Below, piece after piece: positions 51,644 through 59,447 of a DNA stretch of 64,000 nt. Source of the stretch: Ramlibacter agri (GTDB taxonomy: Bacteria; Pseudomonadota; Gammaproteobacteria; Burkholderiales; Burkholderiaceae_C); assembly GCF_012927085.1 (NCBI RefSeq), contig NZ_JABBFX010000001.1, positions 186,001 through 250,000 of the forward strand, given 5' to 3'. Position 1 is the stretch's first letter; the number at the start of each line of letters is the position of its first letter. Made by a program: the position numbers and the translations under genes. A model generated the notes under the pieces. The model saw nothing but the letters and a program-made list of their open reading frames with translations. It was not told the origin of the DNA and made no database searches.

Positions 51644-53869
51644 TCATTGGCTGCGCACGGCCGCGTGCCAGAGGCCGGCCACCGCTTCGTTGTCGGCCGC
51701 GCCGAGTTCGATCTCCACGCGGTCGAGGCCGCCGTTGAAGGTGTACGGCGCCTCGTAGCGCGCCGACACCGGCGACGGGTTGTTCATCCCGCACTGCGTG
51801 CTGAGCAGGCCGAAGCCGGCCGGGAAGGCCATCGGCAGTTTCGCGGCGACCAGCAGGTGATCGTCCAGCGTCAGTTCCGCGCGCACTTGGTCGCCGTCGA
51901 TGACGAGTTCGCAGCCGAGGACATGCGGGCCGGCGGGCAGCGGCGCGTCGGCGACCACCAGCGTGTGACGGCCGGCGAGGTTGTAGTCGAAGCACAGGCG
52001 GTTGCCCTGCACGAAGAGCGAGAAACCGGCGGCGCGGCGCCCATAGGCGAGCAGCACGCCTTCGCTGCTGTCGTCGGCGCGCTCGGTGTACGCTCGGATC
52101 CTGAAAGGGCGCAGCGAGAAGTTCGGGCCGGTGTTCGGCGTCATCAGGCGCACACCTGGGTACAGCGTGAAGTTGTCGCGGCTGCTGGTGGCCGGGTCGC
52201 GGGCGAAGGCGCGGGCCTGTGCGCGGTCGTCCAATGGCAGCACGTGGTTGGCTTCGGCTTCGCGCCACCAGAGCGCGATCATCTGCTGCAAGCGCCCGGG
52301 TTCGTCGGCCGCGCGGTCCACGCATTCCGAATAGTCGCTGCGCAGGTCGTAGAGCTCCCAGCGGTCCGCTTCGTAGTCGTCGCCGGAGCGGTGGTTGGTG
52401 ACCGCCTTCCAGCCCTCGTGGTAGATGCCGCGCTGGCCGCCCATCTCGAAGTACTGGGTGTGCCGCGTCGATGCCGCCTGCTGGTCGTCGAAGGTGTAGG
52501 CGATCGACGTGCCGTGCACGGGCAATTGCTCGACGCCCCGGTACACCGTGGGCGCGGGAACGCCGGCCAGGTCCAGCATGGTGGGCGCGAGATCGATGGC
52601 GTGGTGGAACTGCTCGCGCAAGCCGCCCTCTTCGCCCAGGCGCGCGGGCCAGTGCACGATGAGGGGCGCGCGCACGCCGCCCCCGAACGTGTACTTCTTG
52701 TAGAACTTCAGCGGGGTGTTGCCCGCCTGCGCCCAGGCGGACGGATAGTGGTTGTGGGTCCAGGCGCTGCCCAGCTTGTCCATGTCCGCGAGGTTTTCCT
52801 CCAGGCTGTCCGGCAGCCCGAGGAAGTAGCGGTACTCGTTGACCGATCCGAAGTCGCCGCCTTCGCCGCTGGCGCCGTTGTCGGACAGCACCACGAACAG
52901 CGTGTCGCGCAGCTTGTCGCGCTTTTCCAGGAAGTCCACCAGGCGGCCGATCTGCGCATCGGTGTGCTCGGTGAAGCCGGCGAAGACCTCCTGCATGCGC
53001 GCGACGAGCCGCTGTTCGTCGGGGCTCAGCGAGCTCCAGTCGCGCGTGCCCGGGTTCTTGGGCGCCAGCTGCGTGTGCGGTGGCACGATGCCCATCGCCT
53101 GCTGGCGCGCCAGCACCTTCTCGCGCTCGGCGTCCCAGCCTTCGTCGAAGTGGCCGCGGTATTTGTCCAGGTAGGACTGCGGCGCCTGGTGCGGCGCATG
53201 GCAGGCGCCGAAGGCCAGGTAGAGGAAGAAGGGGCGCTCGGGCGTCGCGGCCAGGTGGTCGGAGAGGAACTCCTCGGCGCGATCGACCAGGTCCTCGCTG
53301 AGGTGATAGCCCTCGCGCTTTGGCAGCGGCGCGTAGTGCTGGTCGTACCAGAGCTCCGGGGCGTACTGGTCTTCCTCGCCGCCGAGGAAGCCGTAGTAGC
53401 GGTTGAAGCCGCGCTGCGTGGGCCAGTTGTCGAACGGGCCCACCGGGCTGCACTCCGCCGGCGGCACCAGGTGCCACTTGCCCAGTGCATAGGTGCCGTA
53501 GCCGCCTTGCTGCAGCATTTCGGCCAGCGTTGCGGCGCGCGGCGAGATCGCGCCGCGGGCGTTGTCGAAGCCGGTGTCGAAGTCCGCGAGGTAGCCCATG
53601 CCCGCCGCGTGATGGTTGCGTCCCGTCAGCAGGCAGGTGCGCGTGGGCGAGCACATGGCCGTGACGTGGAAGTTGGTGTAGCGCAGGCCCTTGCCGGCCA
53701 GGCGGTCGATGGCAGGCGTACGGATCGAGGAGCCGTAGCAGCCAAGCTGCGCGAAGCCGCAGTCGTCGAGGACGACCCAGACGATGTTGGGAGCGGCGCG
53801 TCCCGGCGTGGGGCGACGCGGCCACGCGGGCAGGGCGTCGAAAACGGTTTTGGGTCGGGACGAGGCCAT
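51644..53869 (-). CDS. Sulfatase (arylsulfatase family), cytoplasmic
   Basis: Hydrolyses a sulfate ester, releasing sulfate and an alcohol. The 741-residue protein begins with the alkaline-phosphatase-superfamily fold: NIVWVVLDDCGFAQLGCYGS (metal-binding Asp35, Asp36), the sulfatase signature CSPTRTCLLTGR with Cys73 to be converted to formylglycine, GTYALGKWHLVP, and VVLSDNGASGEGGDFGS with the second metal pair. The C-terminal about 200 residues (from NFTLYPGVRLMTPNTGPNFS) form an added beta-rich domain. There is no signal peptide, so the enzyme acts inside the cell on an imported ester, as AtsA does. It is the first gene of the operon; the leader lacks a clear ribosome-binding site. No formylglycine-generating enzyme is in the window. 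Confidence 0.9.
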   Translation of the reverse strand: MASSRPKTVFDALPAWPRRPTPGRAAPNIVWVVLDDCGFAQLGCYGSSIRTPAIDRLAGKGLRYTNFHVTAMCSPTRTCLLTGRNHHAAGMGYLADFDTGFDNARGAISPRAATLAEMLQQGGYGTYALGKWHLVPPAECSPVGPFDNWPTQRGFNRYYGFLGGEEDQYAPELWYDQHYAPLPKREGYHLSEDLVDRAEEFLSDHLAATPERPFFLYLAFGACHAPHQAPQSYLDKYRGHFDEGWDAEREKVLARQQAMGIVPPHTQLAPKNPGTRDWSSLSPDEQRLVARMQEVFAGFTEHTDAQIGRLVDFLEKRDKLRDTLFVVLSDNGASGEGGDFGSVNEYRYFLGLPDSLEENLADMDKLGSAWTHNHYPSAWAQAGNTPLKFYKKYTFGGGVRAPLIVHWPARLGEEGGLREQFHHAIDLAPTMLDLAGVPAPTVYRGVEQLPVHGTSIAYTFDDQQAASTRHTQYFEMGGQRGIYHEGWKAVTNHRSGDDYEADRWELYDLRSDYSECVDRAADEPGRLQQMIALWWREAEANHVLPLDDRAQARAFARDPATSSRDNFTLYPGVRLMTPNTGPNFSLRPFRIRAYTERADDSSEGVLLAYGRRAAGFSLFVQGNRLCFDYNLAGRHTLVVADAPLPAGPHVLGCELVIDGDQVRAELTLDDHLLVAAKLPMAFPAGFGLLSTQCGMNNPSPVSARYEAPYTFNGGLDRVEIELGAADNEAVAGLWHAAVRSQ

Positions 53870-53903
53870 TGGGGGTTCAGGCGGTGCACAATCTGCGCAA
53901 AGT

Positions 53904-53919
53904 GCGCAATCGATTGTGC
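53904..53919. promoter_or_regulatory. LacI-type operator in the sulfatase/LacI divergent region
   Basis: GCGCAATCGATTGTGC is a 16-base dyad with a single mismatched pair and a central CpG, the usual form of LacI/GalR operators. The half-site GCACAATC recurs at 53886-53893, and a related GCACAAT lies at 53990-53996. On the minus strand TAAGAT (53927-53922) could be the -10 of the sulfatase operon, which puts the operator immediately downstream of it. Confidence 0.65.
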
Positions 53920-54019
53920 GGATCTTAAGCACGCGAGGCCCGGAGGCTGCGAGGGTTTTCCCGTGCCCCGCCGGCCACGAGCAGCACGCGCACAATGCGG
54001 GCGCAGGAACAGGGGACCC

Positions 54020-55057
54020 ATGAAGAGCGGAAAGTCGACGATCTACGACCTGGCCAGCCTGGCCGGCGTCTCGGCCTCCACGGTGAGCGCGGTCCTGAGC
54101 GGCAACTGGCGCGAACGGCGGATCGCGGAAGCCACCGCGCTGAAGGTGCAGCACCTGGCCGACTCGCACAAGTACAGCGTCAACCGCCAGGCCAGCGGCC
54201 TGCGCAAGAGCCGGTCGGGCCTGATCGGCATGATCATCCCGCTGCACGACAACCGCTTCTTCAGCGAGATGGCGCAGGTGTTCGAAGGGCTGGCCCGCGC
54301 GCGCGGCTGGTACCCGATCGTCGTCAGCACCTTGCGCGACCCGGCGCTCGAACTCGAGACCGTGCGCACGCTGATCTCCTACCGCGTCGAACACCTGCTG
54401 GTGGTCGGCGCGACCGACCCCGACTCGGTCAGCCGCGTGTGCAACGGCCATGGGGTCGCCCACGTCAACGTGGACCTGCCCGGCACGATGGCCGCGTCCG
54501 TCATCTCCGACAACTATTCGGGCGCGCGGCAACTCACCGAGCAATTGATCGCGCGCTCGCGCACGCAGCGCTCACGCAAGCGCAACCGGCCCTACTTCGT
54601 GGGCGGACTGGCGTCGGACTACGCCACGCAGCGGCGGATGGAAGCTTTCAAGGACACGGTGCAGGCGCACTTGGGCGAAGTGCTGCCCGCGCAATTGAAT
54701 CCGTGCGGGTACGAAGGCGAGCTGGCCGAAGCCGCCGTGCGCACCCTGCACGCCGACCTGGGCGGCCTGCCGCGCGCGCTGTTCATCAACTCCACGATCG
54801 CGCTCGAAGGCGTGGTGCGCTTCCTCAGCCAGTTGCCACCCGAGGAACTGGCCGCCTGCACCTTCGGCTGCTACGACTGGGACCCGTTCGCGATGCACCT
54901 GCGCTTTCCGCTGATCATGGTGCGCCAGGATGTGCGGGGCCTGCTGGCCAAGGCCTTCCAGATCATCGACGACGGCCTGGCCGGCAAGCGGCCGGTGATC
55001 GAGATCCAGCCGGCGCTGGTGTTTGGGGATGGCGTCAACGCATCCACGGGCACCTAG
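54020..55057 (+). CDS. LacI-family transcriptional regulator of the sulfatase/ribitol cluster
   Basis: A 345-residue repressor. N-terminal HTH STIYDLASLAGVSASTVSAV (6-25) with hinge-helix region HKYSVNRQASGLRKSRSGLI; the C-terminal periplasmic-binding-protein-like effector domain includes GMIIPLHDNRFFSEMAQVFE, DNYSGARQLTEQLIARS, and TFGCYDWDPFAMHLRFPLIM ending in the KRPVIEIQPALVFG strand. It diverges from the sulfatase operon across 150 bases with a good LacI-type dyad, so it most likely represses that operon until a sugar or polyol is bound, and perhaps also itself. AGGGG precedes the ATG. Effector unknown; ribitol or its sulfate would fit. Confidence 0.9.
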   Translation: MKSGKSTIYDLASLAGVSASTVSAVLSGNWRERRIAEATALKVQHLADSHKYSVNRQASGLRKSRSGLIGMIIPLHDNRFFSEMAQVFEGLARARGWYPIVVSTLRDPALELETVRTLISYRVEHLLVVGATDPDSVSRVCNGHGVAHVNVDLPGTMAASVISDNYSGARQLTEQLIARSRTQRSRKRNRPYFVGGLASDYATQRRMEAFKDTVQAHLGEVLPAQLNPCGYEGELAEAAVRTLHADLGGLPRALFINSTIALEGVVRFLSQLPPEELAACTFGCYDWDPFAMHLRFPLIMVRQDVRGLLAKAFQIIDDGLAGKRPVIEIQPALVFGDGVNASTGT

Positions 55058-55058
55058 C

Positions 55059-55748
55059 TCACTGCTCCGGATCGCCGCGGACCCAGTATTCCCATTGCCG
55101 CTCCGCCACGCGCCCGGCCCAGGTGGCGCGGGCGGCGCATTGTTCGGCGGAGAGGCCCGCCTGGTCGGCGCAACCCCCTTGCAGTGCGCAGAGTTCCACC
55201 CGGGCGGCATCCTCCAGGAAGATGGCCAGCGTGAGCGCCTGCGCGACGTCGGCCCCGCCGACCAGCGCGCCGTTGACGGAAACCACCACGCCCGCGTTCT
55301 TGCCCATCGTGCGGGCCACGCCTTCGGCGGCGGAATCGTTGCGGACCAGTTCCGGGTTCGGCCACAGCGGCACCTGCGGCGCGAAATAGGCGCCAAAGCC
55401 ATGCCGGGGCCGCGGCGTGCGGCCCAAGGCGGCCAGCGCGGTCACGTGCGGCGAGATGAAGCGCAGGATCGCGTTCACATCCGGCCGCAGGCGATAGACC
55501 TCGCGGTGCATGCGCACCTCTCCCAGCACGCCTTCGGGCAGGGGCGCATCCAGGTGGACGATGCTGCCCAGGTCCTGCGGCGTCACCAGCCCCATCGGCT
55601 TGGGCGCACACACCAGGAAGGACGACGCGTCCAGGCGCACGCTGCAATGCCCGTAGGCGGTCGCCAGGCCCGCGCGGTCGCAAGCGCGGGCGAGCAGGCG
55701 CACGTCGCGCTGCTGCGCAGCCAGGTCTTTCATCGAACAGGCGGCCAT
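55059..55748 (-). CDS. Class II aldolase/adducin family protein
   Basis: A 229-residue metal-dependent aldolase or decarboxylase of the fuculose-phosphate-aldolase fold: ACDRAGLATAYGHCSVRLDA at the start, HREVYRLRPDVNAILRFIS (metal-binding His region), GKNAGVVVSVNGALVGGADV and ALTLAIFLEDAARVELCALQ. The usual paired HSH metal site is not evident; the visible His cluster is MHREVY and ISPHVTALA. Related enzymes act on hydroxy-keto acids at the end of extradiol ring-cleavage pathways. It begins 4 bases after the FAH-family stop and is the last gene of the aromatic operon. The reaction is unassigned. Confidence 0.83.
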   Translation of the reverse strand: MAACSMKDLAAQQRDVRLLARACDRAGLATAYGHCSVRLDASSFLVCAPKPMGLVTPQDLGSIVHLDAPLPEGVLGEVRMHREVYRLRPDVNAILRFISPHVTALAALGRTPRPRHGFGAYFAPQVPLWPNPELVRNDSAAEGVARTMGKNAGVVVSVNGALVGGADVAQALTLAIFLEDAARVELCALQGGCADQAGLSAEQCAARATWAGRVAERQWEYWVRGDPEQ

Positions 55749-55752
55749 GCGC

Positions 55753-56619
55753 TCACACGGGCTCGGGCACGACGCGGTTCTCCAGCACGCCGATGCCGTC
55801 GATCTCGCACCGCATCACGTCGCCCACCTGCAGGAAGCGCTGCGGCTCCATCGCCACGCCCACCCCGGACGGCGTGCCGGTCGCGATCAGGTCGCCGGGC
55901 TCCAGCGTGAAGGCGGTCGACAGGTAGGCGATCTGCGCGTAGATGTCGTGGATCATGCTGCCGGTCACGTCTTGCTGGCGCAGTTCGCCGTTGACGTACA
56001 GGCGCAGGCCAAGGGCATGCGGATCCGGCACTTCGTCGTCAGTGACGATCCACGGGCCGGTGGGGCCGCAGGTGTCGAAGGACTTGCCCAAGGTCATGGT
56101 CTGCGTGCGCAGTTGCCAGTCGCGCACGGAAACGTCGTTGCACACGGTGTAGCCGGCGATGACGGACCGCGCCTCCTGCGCTTTCACGTGGCGGCAGCGC
56201 CGGCCGATCACCACGCCCAGCTCCACCTCGTAATCGAGCTGCGCCGACACGCGCGGCAGGTGCACTTCGCCGCCGGGCCCGTTGATGCACGACACCTGCT
56301 TGTTGAACCAGACCTGCGTGGGCGGCGTGGCCACGCCCACCTTCGCGGCCTCGGCGACGTGCTTGCGGTAGTTCATGCCGATCGCGAGGTACTTCGAGGG
56401 GTTGGGCAGCGGCGCCTGCAGGCGGGCCGCCGCCAGCGGCACCATGTGGCGCGAGCCGTCCGCAGCTTGCGCGCGGGCCAGGGCGTCCGGCCCCGCGCGC
56501 AGCAGTTCGAGCATCGTGGCGGGAAGCGCCTTGTCCGCGGACGGGAGGTCGACGATGCGGTCGCCTTCGACCTTGCCGATCGAAGTGCGGCCGCCGTGGC
56601 TGTAGGTGACGAGTTTCAT
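55753..56619 (-). CDS. Fumarylacetoacetate hydrolase family protein
   Basis: A 288-residue FAH-fold enzyme. Motifs: KYLAIGMNYRKHVAEAAKVG, the metal-binding series LDYEVELGVVIGRRCRH (Glu-x-Glu), the GYTVCNDVSVRDWQ block, KSFDTCGPTGPWIVTDDEVP and LIATGTPSGVGVAMEP. FAH-family members cleave acylpyruvates, or hydrate or decarboxylate oxo-dienoates in meta-cleavage pathways. Which of these applies is not clear from the sequence, but an extradiol dioxygenase in the same operon supports a meta-cleavage role. The start overlaps the MFS stop as ATGA. Confidence 0.9.
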   Translation of the reverse strand: MKLVTYSHGGRTSIGKVEGDRIVDLPSADKALPATMLELLRAGPDALARAQAADGSRHMVPLAAARLQAPLPNPSKYLAIGMNYRKHVAEAAKVGVATPPTQVWFNKQVSCINGPGGEVHLPRVSAQLDYEVELGVVIGRRCRHVKAQEARSVIAGYTVCNDVSVRDWQLRTQTMTLGKSFDTCGPTGPWIVTDDEVPDPHALGLRLYVNGELRQQDVTGSMIHDIYAQIAYLSTAFTLEPGDLIATGTPSGVGVAMEPQRFLQVGDVMRCEIDGIGVLENRVVPEPV

Positions 56620-57869
56620 GCCTGCAGGGAAATGGAGGGTTCGGAGCGACCCGCGGCGAGGCCCCTGCGGGCCACCGGGAAGGGATAGGTGCGCGGCAGG
56701 CGCAGCATGGCCACGGCTGCGGCGGCCAGCACGACGACGAAGGCGAGCAGCACCGGCCGGTAGGAGCCGGTCGCGTCGAAGCTCGCGCCCATCACGAAAG
56801 GCCCGATGCCGGTGCCGACGGTGAAGATGGCGAACAGGTAGCCGTAGACCTGCCCGAAAGCCTTCAGGCCGAAGTAGCGGCTTTGCAGGTAGCCGATCAG
56901 GTCCACCTCCGCGCCCAGGCCCAGTCCGACCAACACGGCACCAGCCGCGGTCACCTTGGGATCGGAACCCGAGAGCAGCACCAGCACGCCCAGGGCCGGC
57001 AGCGCGATGAAGGCGACGGCGACGTAGGGACCGTGGAAGCGATCGAGGAACCAGCCGCACAGCAGGCGCCCGAAGATCAGCGAGGGTCCGATGGCGGCGA
57101 ACACCGCCACGGCGCGATCGGCCGGGATGCCGCGGTCGGTGAGCAGCGCCACCAGGTGGAAGATGATGCCGTTGGCCACCACGGGGATGCAGGTGAAGAC
57201 CAGCGCCATGATCCAGAAGTTGCGGCTGCGCACGACTTCGCGGGCGTCCATGCCGGGCAACGCCGGGGCGGCCTGGCCCGGGGCGGCACGGGCCGCGGGC
57301 TCGCGCAGGAACAGCGCGACGGCGGGGAAGGCCACGACGAACACCGTCGCGCCCAGCGCCAGGAAGGCGCCGCGCCAGCCGAAGTGCTCCAGGTAGACCT
57401 GCGACAGCTTGGGGATGATGGCCGCGCCCAGGCCCACGCCCGTCATCGCGACGCCCAATGCAATGCCGCGCTTGTCGTCGAAGGCCGCGGCGATCGACTT
57501 GGCGTAGGGCAGCGGCGCCTGGCCGCCGCTGAACAGCCCCACCAGCGAGAACATCGCGCAGAACACGAAGGCCGTGGCCGGCGCGAACGCCATCGCCGCC
57601 GTCGCCAGGGCGAACAGCGTGATGGCCGCCAGGGTCACGGGCTTGATGCCGCGCCGGTCGATGAAGCGGCCCACGAAGGGCGTCGCGATCGCCGCGAACA
57701 GGGAGCCGAGGCCCACGGCCGCCGAGGGCACCGTGCGGGACCAACCGAATTCGGCCATGATGGGTTTCATCAGGACCGAGGTGGAGAACTGGAGGATGGT
57801 GACGTTGCCGACGACCAGGCCGAGCACGGAGCCGAAGACGATCCACCAGGGGTTGCGAAAGACGTTCAC
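56616..57869 (-). CDS. MFS transporter, probable importer of the aromatic substrate
   Basis: Twelve-span permease of 417 residues. The spans run from WWIVFGSVLGLVVGNVTILQ to VLLAFVVVLAAAAVAMLRLP, and the loop VGRFIDRRGIKPVTLAAITL is the family signature. The GTG at 57869 is preferred over the ATG at 57893 because AGGAGACAAGC stands just before it, as at other starts in this window. It lies inside the aromatic operon between the flavin reductase and the FAH-family gene, so import of an aromatic acid is likely. It resembles the oxalate/formate-antiporter-like MFS subgroup. Substrate unknown. Confidence 0.88.
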   Translation of the reverse strand: MNVFRNPWWIVFGSVLGLVVGNVTILQFSTSVLMKPIMAEFGWSRTVPSAAVGLGSLFAAIATPFVGRFIDRRGIKPVTLAAITLFALATAAMAFAPATAFVFCAMFSLVGLFSGGQAPLPYAKSIAAAFDDKRGIALGVAMTGVGLGAAIIPKLSQVYLEHFGWRGAFLALGATVFVVAFPAVALFLREPAARAAPGQAAPALPGMDAREVVRSRNFWIMALVFTCIPVVANGIIFHLVALLTDRGIPADRAVAVFAAIGPSLIFGRLLCGWFLDRFHGPYVAVAFIALPALGVLVLLSGSDPKVTAAGAVLVGLGLGAEVDLIGYLQSRYFGLKAFGQVYGYLFAIFTVGTGIGPFVMGASFDATGSYRPVLLAFVVVLAAAAVAMLRLPRTYPFPVARRGLAAGRSEPSISLQA

Positions 57870-57908
57870 GCTTGTCTCCTCTTGTTGATGCACCGGGGAA
57901 CGGAAAGC

Positions 57909-58520
57909 TCAGGCCGCGGCGTCGCCGCGGTCCAGGAAGCGGCCGGCGTGGAACAGCAGCGGCGCGCGGTCCGCGTACGCAAAGCGCTCCACCCGCCCGA
58001 TGAAGATCAGGTGGTCGCCACCCTCCACCGTCGACGCCTTGCGGCACTCGAAGCGGGCCAACGCATCCTTCAGCACCGGGACTTCGCCCAGCCCCGGCTC
58101 GAAGGCCTCGCGCACGGCAGCGAACTTGTCTTCGGCGGGCCGCGCGAAGTGCATGGCCAGCGCATGCTGGTCCTGCGCCATCACGTGCACCGCGAAGTGT
58201 TCCGCCTGCGCGAAAGCGCGCAAGCTGGGCGCCTTGCGGCCCAGGCACCAGGCGACCAGTGGCGGGTCCAGCGACACGGAGCTGAAGGAGTTCACCGTCA
58301 GGCCCGCCGCCTGTCCCGTGGCGGTGCGCGTCGTCACCACGCAGACGCCGGTGGCGAAGCGGCCCAGCGCATTGCGCAATTCGCGCGGATCGACGGGCAG
58401 GTCACCCGGCGCCGGTAGCGAGGCAGCGGCGACCGCGGCATCGAAGGAATCGTTGGCGGCCGTCCACCAGGCCAGTTCGGCGGCCAGCGCGTCGTGGGTG
58501 GCGGCACGTGCGGTGCTCAT
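57909..58520 (-). CDS. Flavin reductase family protein (reductase of a two-component monooxygenase)
   Basis: Supplies reduced FMN or FAD to the oxygenase encoded nearby. The 203-residue protein carries the flavin-reductase-like fold: ELRNALGRFATGVCVVTTRT, LTVNSFSSVSLDPPLVAWCL, and the HALAMHFARPAEDKFAA region, ending ECRKASTVEGGDHLIFIGRV. An N-terminal helix of about 45 residues precedes the fold. It has an ATGA overlap with the extradiol dioxygenase gene. This type of reductase pairs with acyl-CoA-dehydrogenase-fold monooxygenases such as HsaA/HpaB, and one lies two genes upstream. Confidence 0.9.
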   Translation of the reverse strand: MSTARAATHDALAAELAWWTAANDSFDAAVAAASLPAPGDLPVDPRELRNALGRFATGVCVVTTRTATGQAAGLTVNSFSSVSLDPPLVAWCLGRKAPSLRAFAQAEHFAVHVMAQDQHALAMHFARPAEDKFAAVREAFEPGLGEVPVLKDALARFECRKASTVEGGDHLIFIGRVERFAYADRAPLLFHAGRFLDRGDAAA

Positions 58521-59431
58521 GCGCCCTCCATGGCGGCTTCGAGCGGCGCGTTCGGGGCCGCGCCGGTGAAGCAGCGCGGATCGCGCTCCGATCCCCACGC
58601 ATCCAGCCACTCCGGCGCCAGCGGCAGCTGGCGCGGCTCGCGCGCGAAACGCTCGGGAAAGGCTTCCATGCCGAAGCTGTATTCCATCGTCAGGCCGTCC
58701 GGGTCCAGGAAATACAGGAAAACGCTCTCGGACGCCGGGTGGCGTCCCGGCCCGAACACCACGGGCGACTGCGCCTTGCGCAGGCGCGCCAGGGCCCGCC
58801 CGATGTCGTCGATCTCGCTCACCATGTAATTCACGTGGTGCAGGCTGTATTCCGGCGCTGACGCAATGCCGATGCCGTGGTGCCAGGGATTGGGCCACAC
58901 GCGCAGGAAAGTGACCATCTCGCCGACCGCATCGGACACGCGGAAGTTGAGCACGTCGCGCCAGAACGCGATGGCCTCGGCGGCGCGCGGCGTGTTGAAC
59001 ACCACATGTCCCAGGCGCTGGATGCGCGCGACGCCCGGACGGAACGGCCGGGCCGTATCAGCGAGCGGCAGGTAGAACTCGATCACCGCGCCGACGCGGG
59101 GTTCGAACACGCGCAGTGCGCGCTGCTGCCGGTGGCGGGCGCACAGCGCCGGCGGGATCTCGCGCGCATCCAGGCCGGCCGCGCGCAGCCGCTCGCGCAG
59201 CGGTTCGAACTGGGACTCGTCTTCCAGCCCGAAGCCCGCCACCCGCAGGCCGGCGCTGGCGGCGGCGTGAAGCACGACGTTGTGGTGGTCGTGGTCGCAC
59301 CGCAGCAGGACCTCGCCCTCCGGACCCTGCTCCACGAACTGCAGGCCGACGATGTCCTCATAGTAGCGCCGCGAACGCGCGAGGTCGGTGACGTTCAGTT
59401 CCACCCGGCCGAATTTCTGGTATCGGATCAT
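58517..59431 (-). CDS. Extradiol ring-cleavage dioxygenase (VOC superfamily, type I)
   Basis: Opens a catechol ring next to the hydroxyls, using Fe(II). The 304-residue protein has the two-repeat glyoxalase/BphC architecture: an N-terminal VOC module (GRVELNVTDLARSRRYYEDI) and a catalytic C-terminal module with the 2-His-1-Glu facial triad at His142 (RLGHVVFNTP), His198 or His199 (YSLHHVNYMV) and Glu250 (DGLTMEYSFG). Length and spacing match 2,3-dihydroxybiphenyl or 3,4-DHSA dioxygenases. It lies between the monooxygenase and its reductase in one operon, so it probably cleaves the catechol made by that oxygenase. Confidence 0.88.
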   Translation of the reverse strand: MIRYQKFGRVELNVTDLARSRRYYEDIVGLQFVEQGPEGEVLLRCDHDHHNVVLHAAASAGLRVAGFGLEDESQFEPLRERLRAAGLDAREIPPALCARHRQQRALRVFEPRVGAVIEFYLPLADTARPFRPGVARIQRLGHVVFNTPRAAEAIAFWRDVLNFRVSDAVGEMVTFLRVWPNPWHHGIGIASAPEYSLHHVNYMVSEIDDIGRALARLRKAQSPVVFGPGRHPASESVFLYFLDPDGLTMEYSFGMEAFPERFAREPRQLPLAPEWLDAWGSERDPRCFTGAAPNAPLEAAMEGA

Positions 59432-59447
59432 GGCTGTGCCTGCGGGT

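Noticed and set aside
51599..55057. Long plus-strand frame that runs through the sulfatase region into the LacI gene
   Set aside because: Only the part from 54020 is real (LacI). The upstream part is antisense to the sulfatase and has shadow composition.
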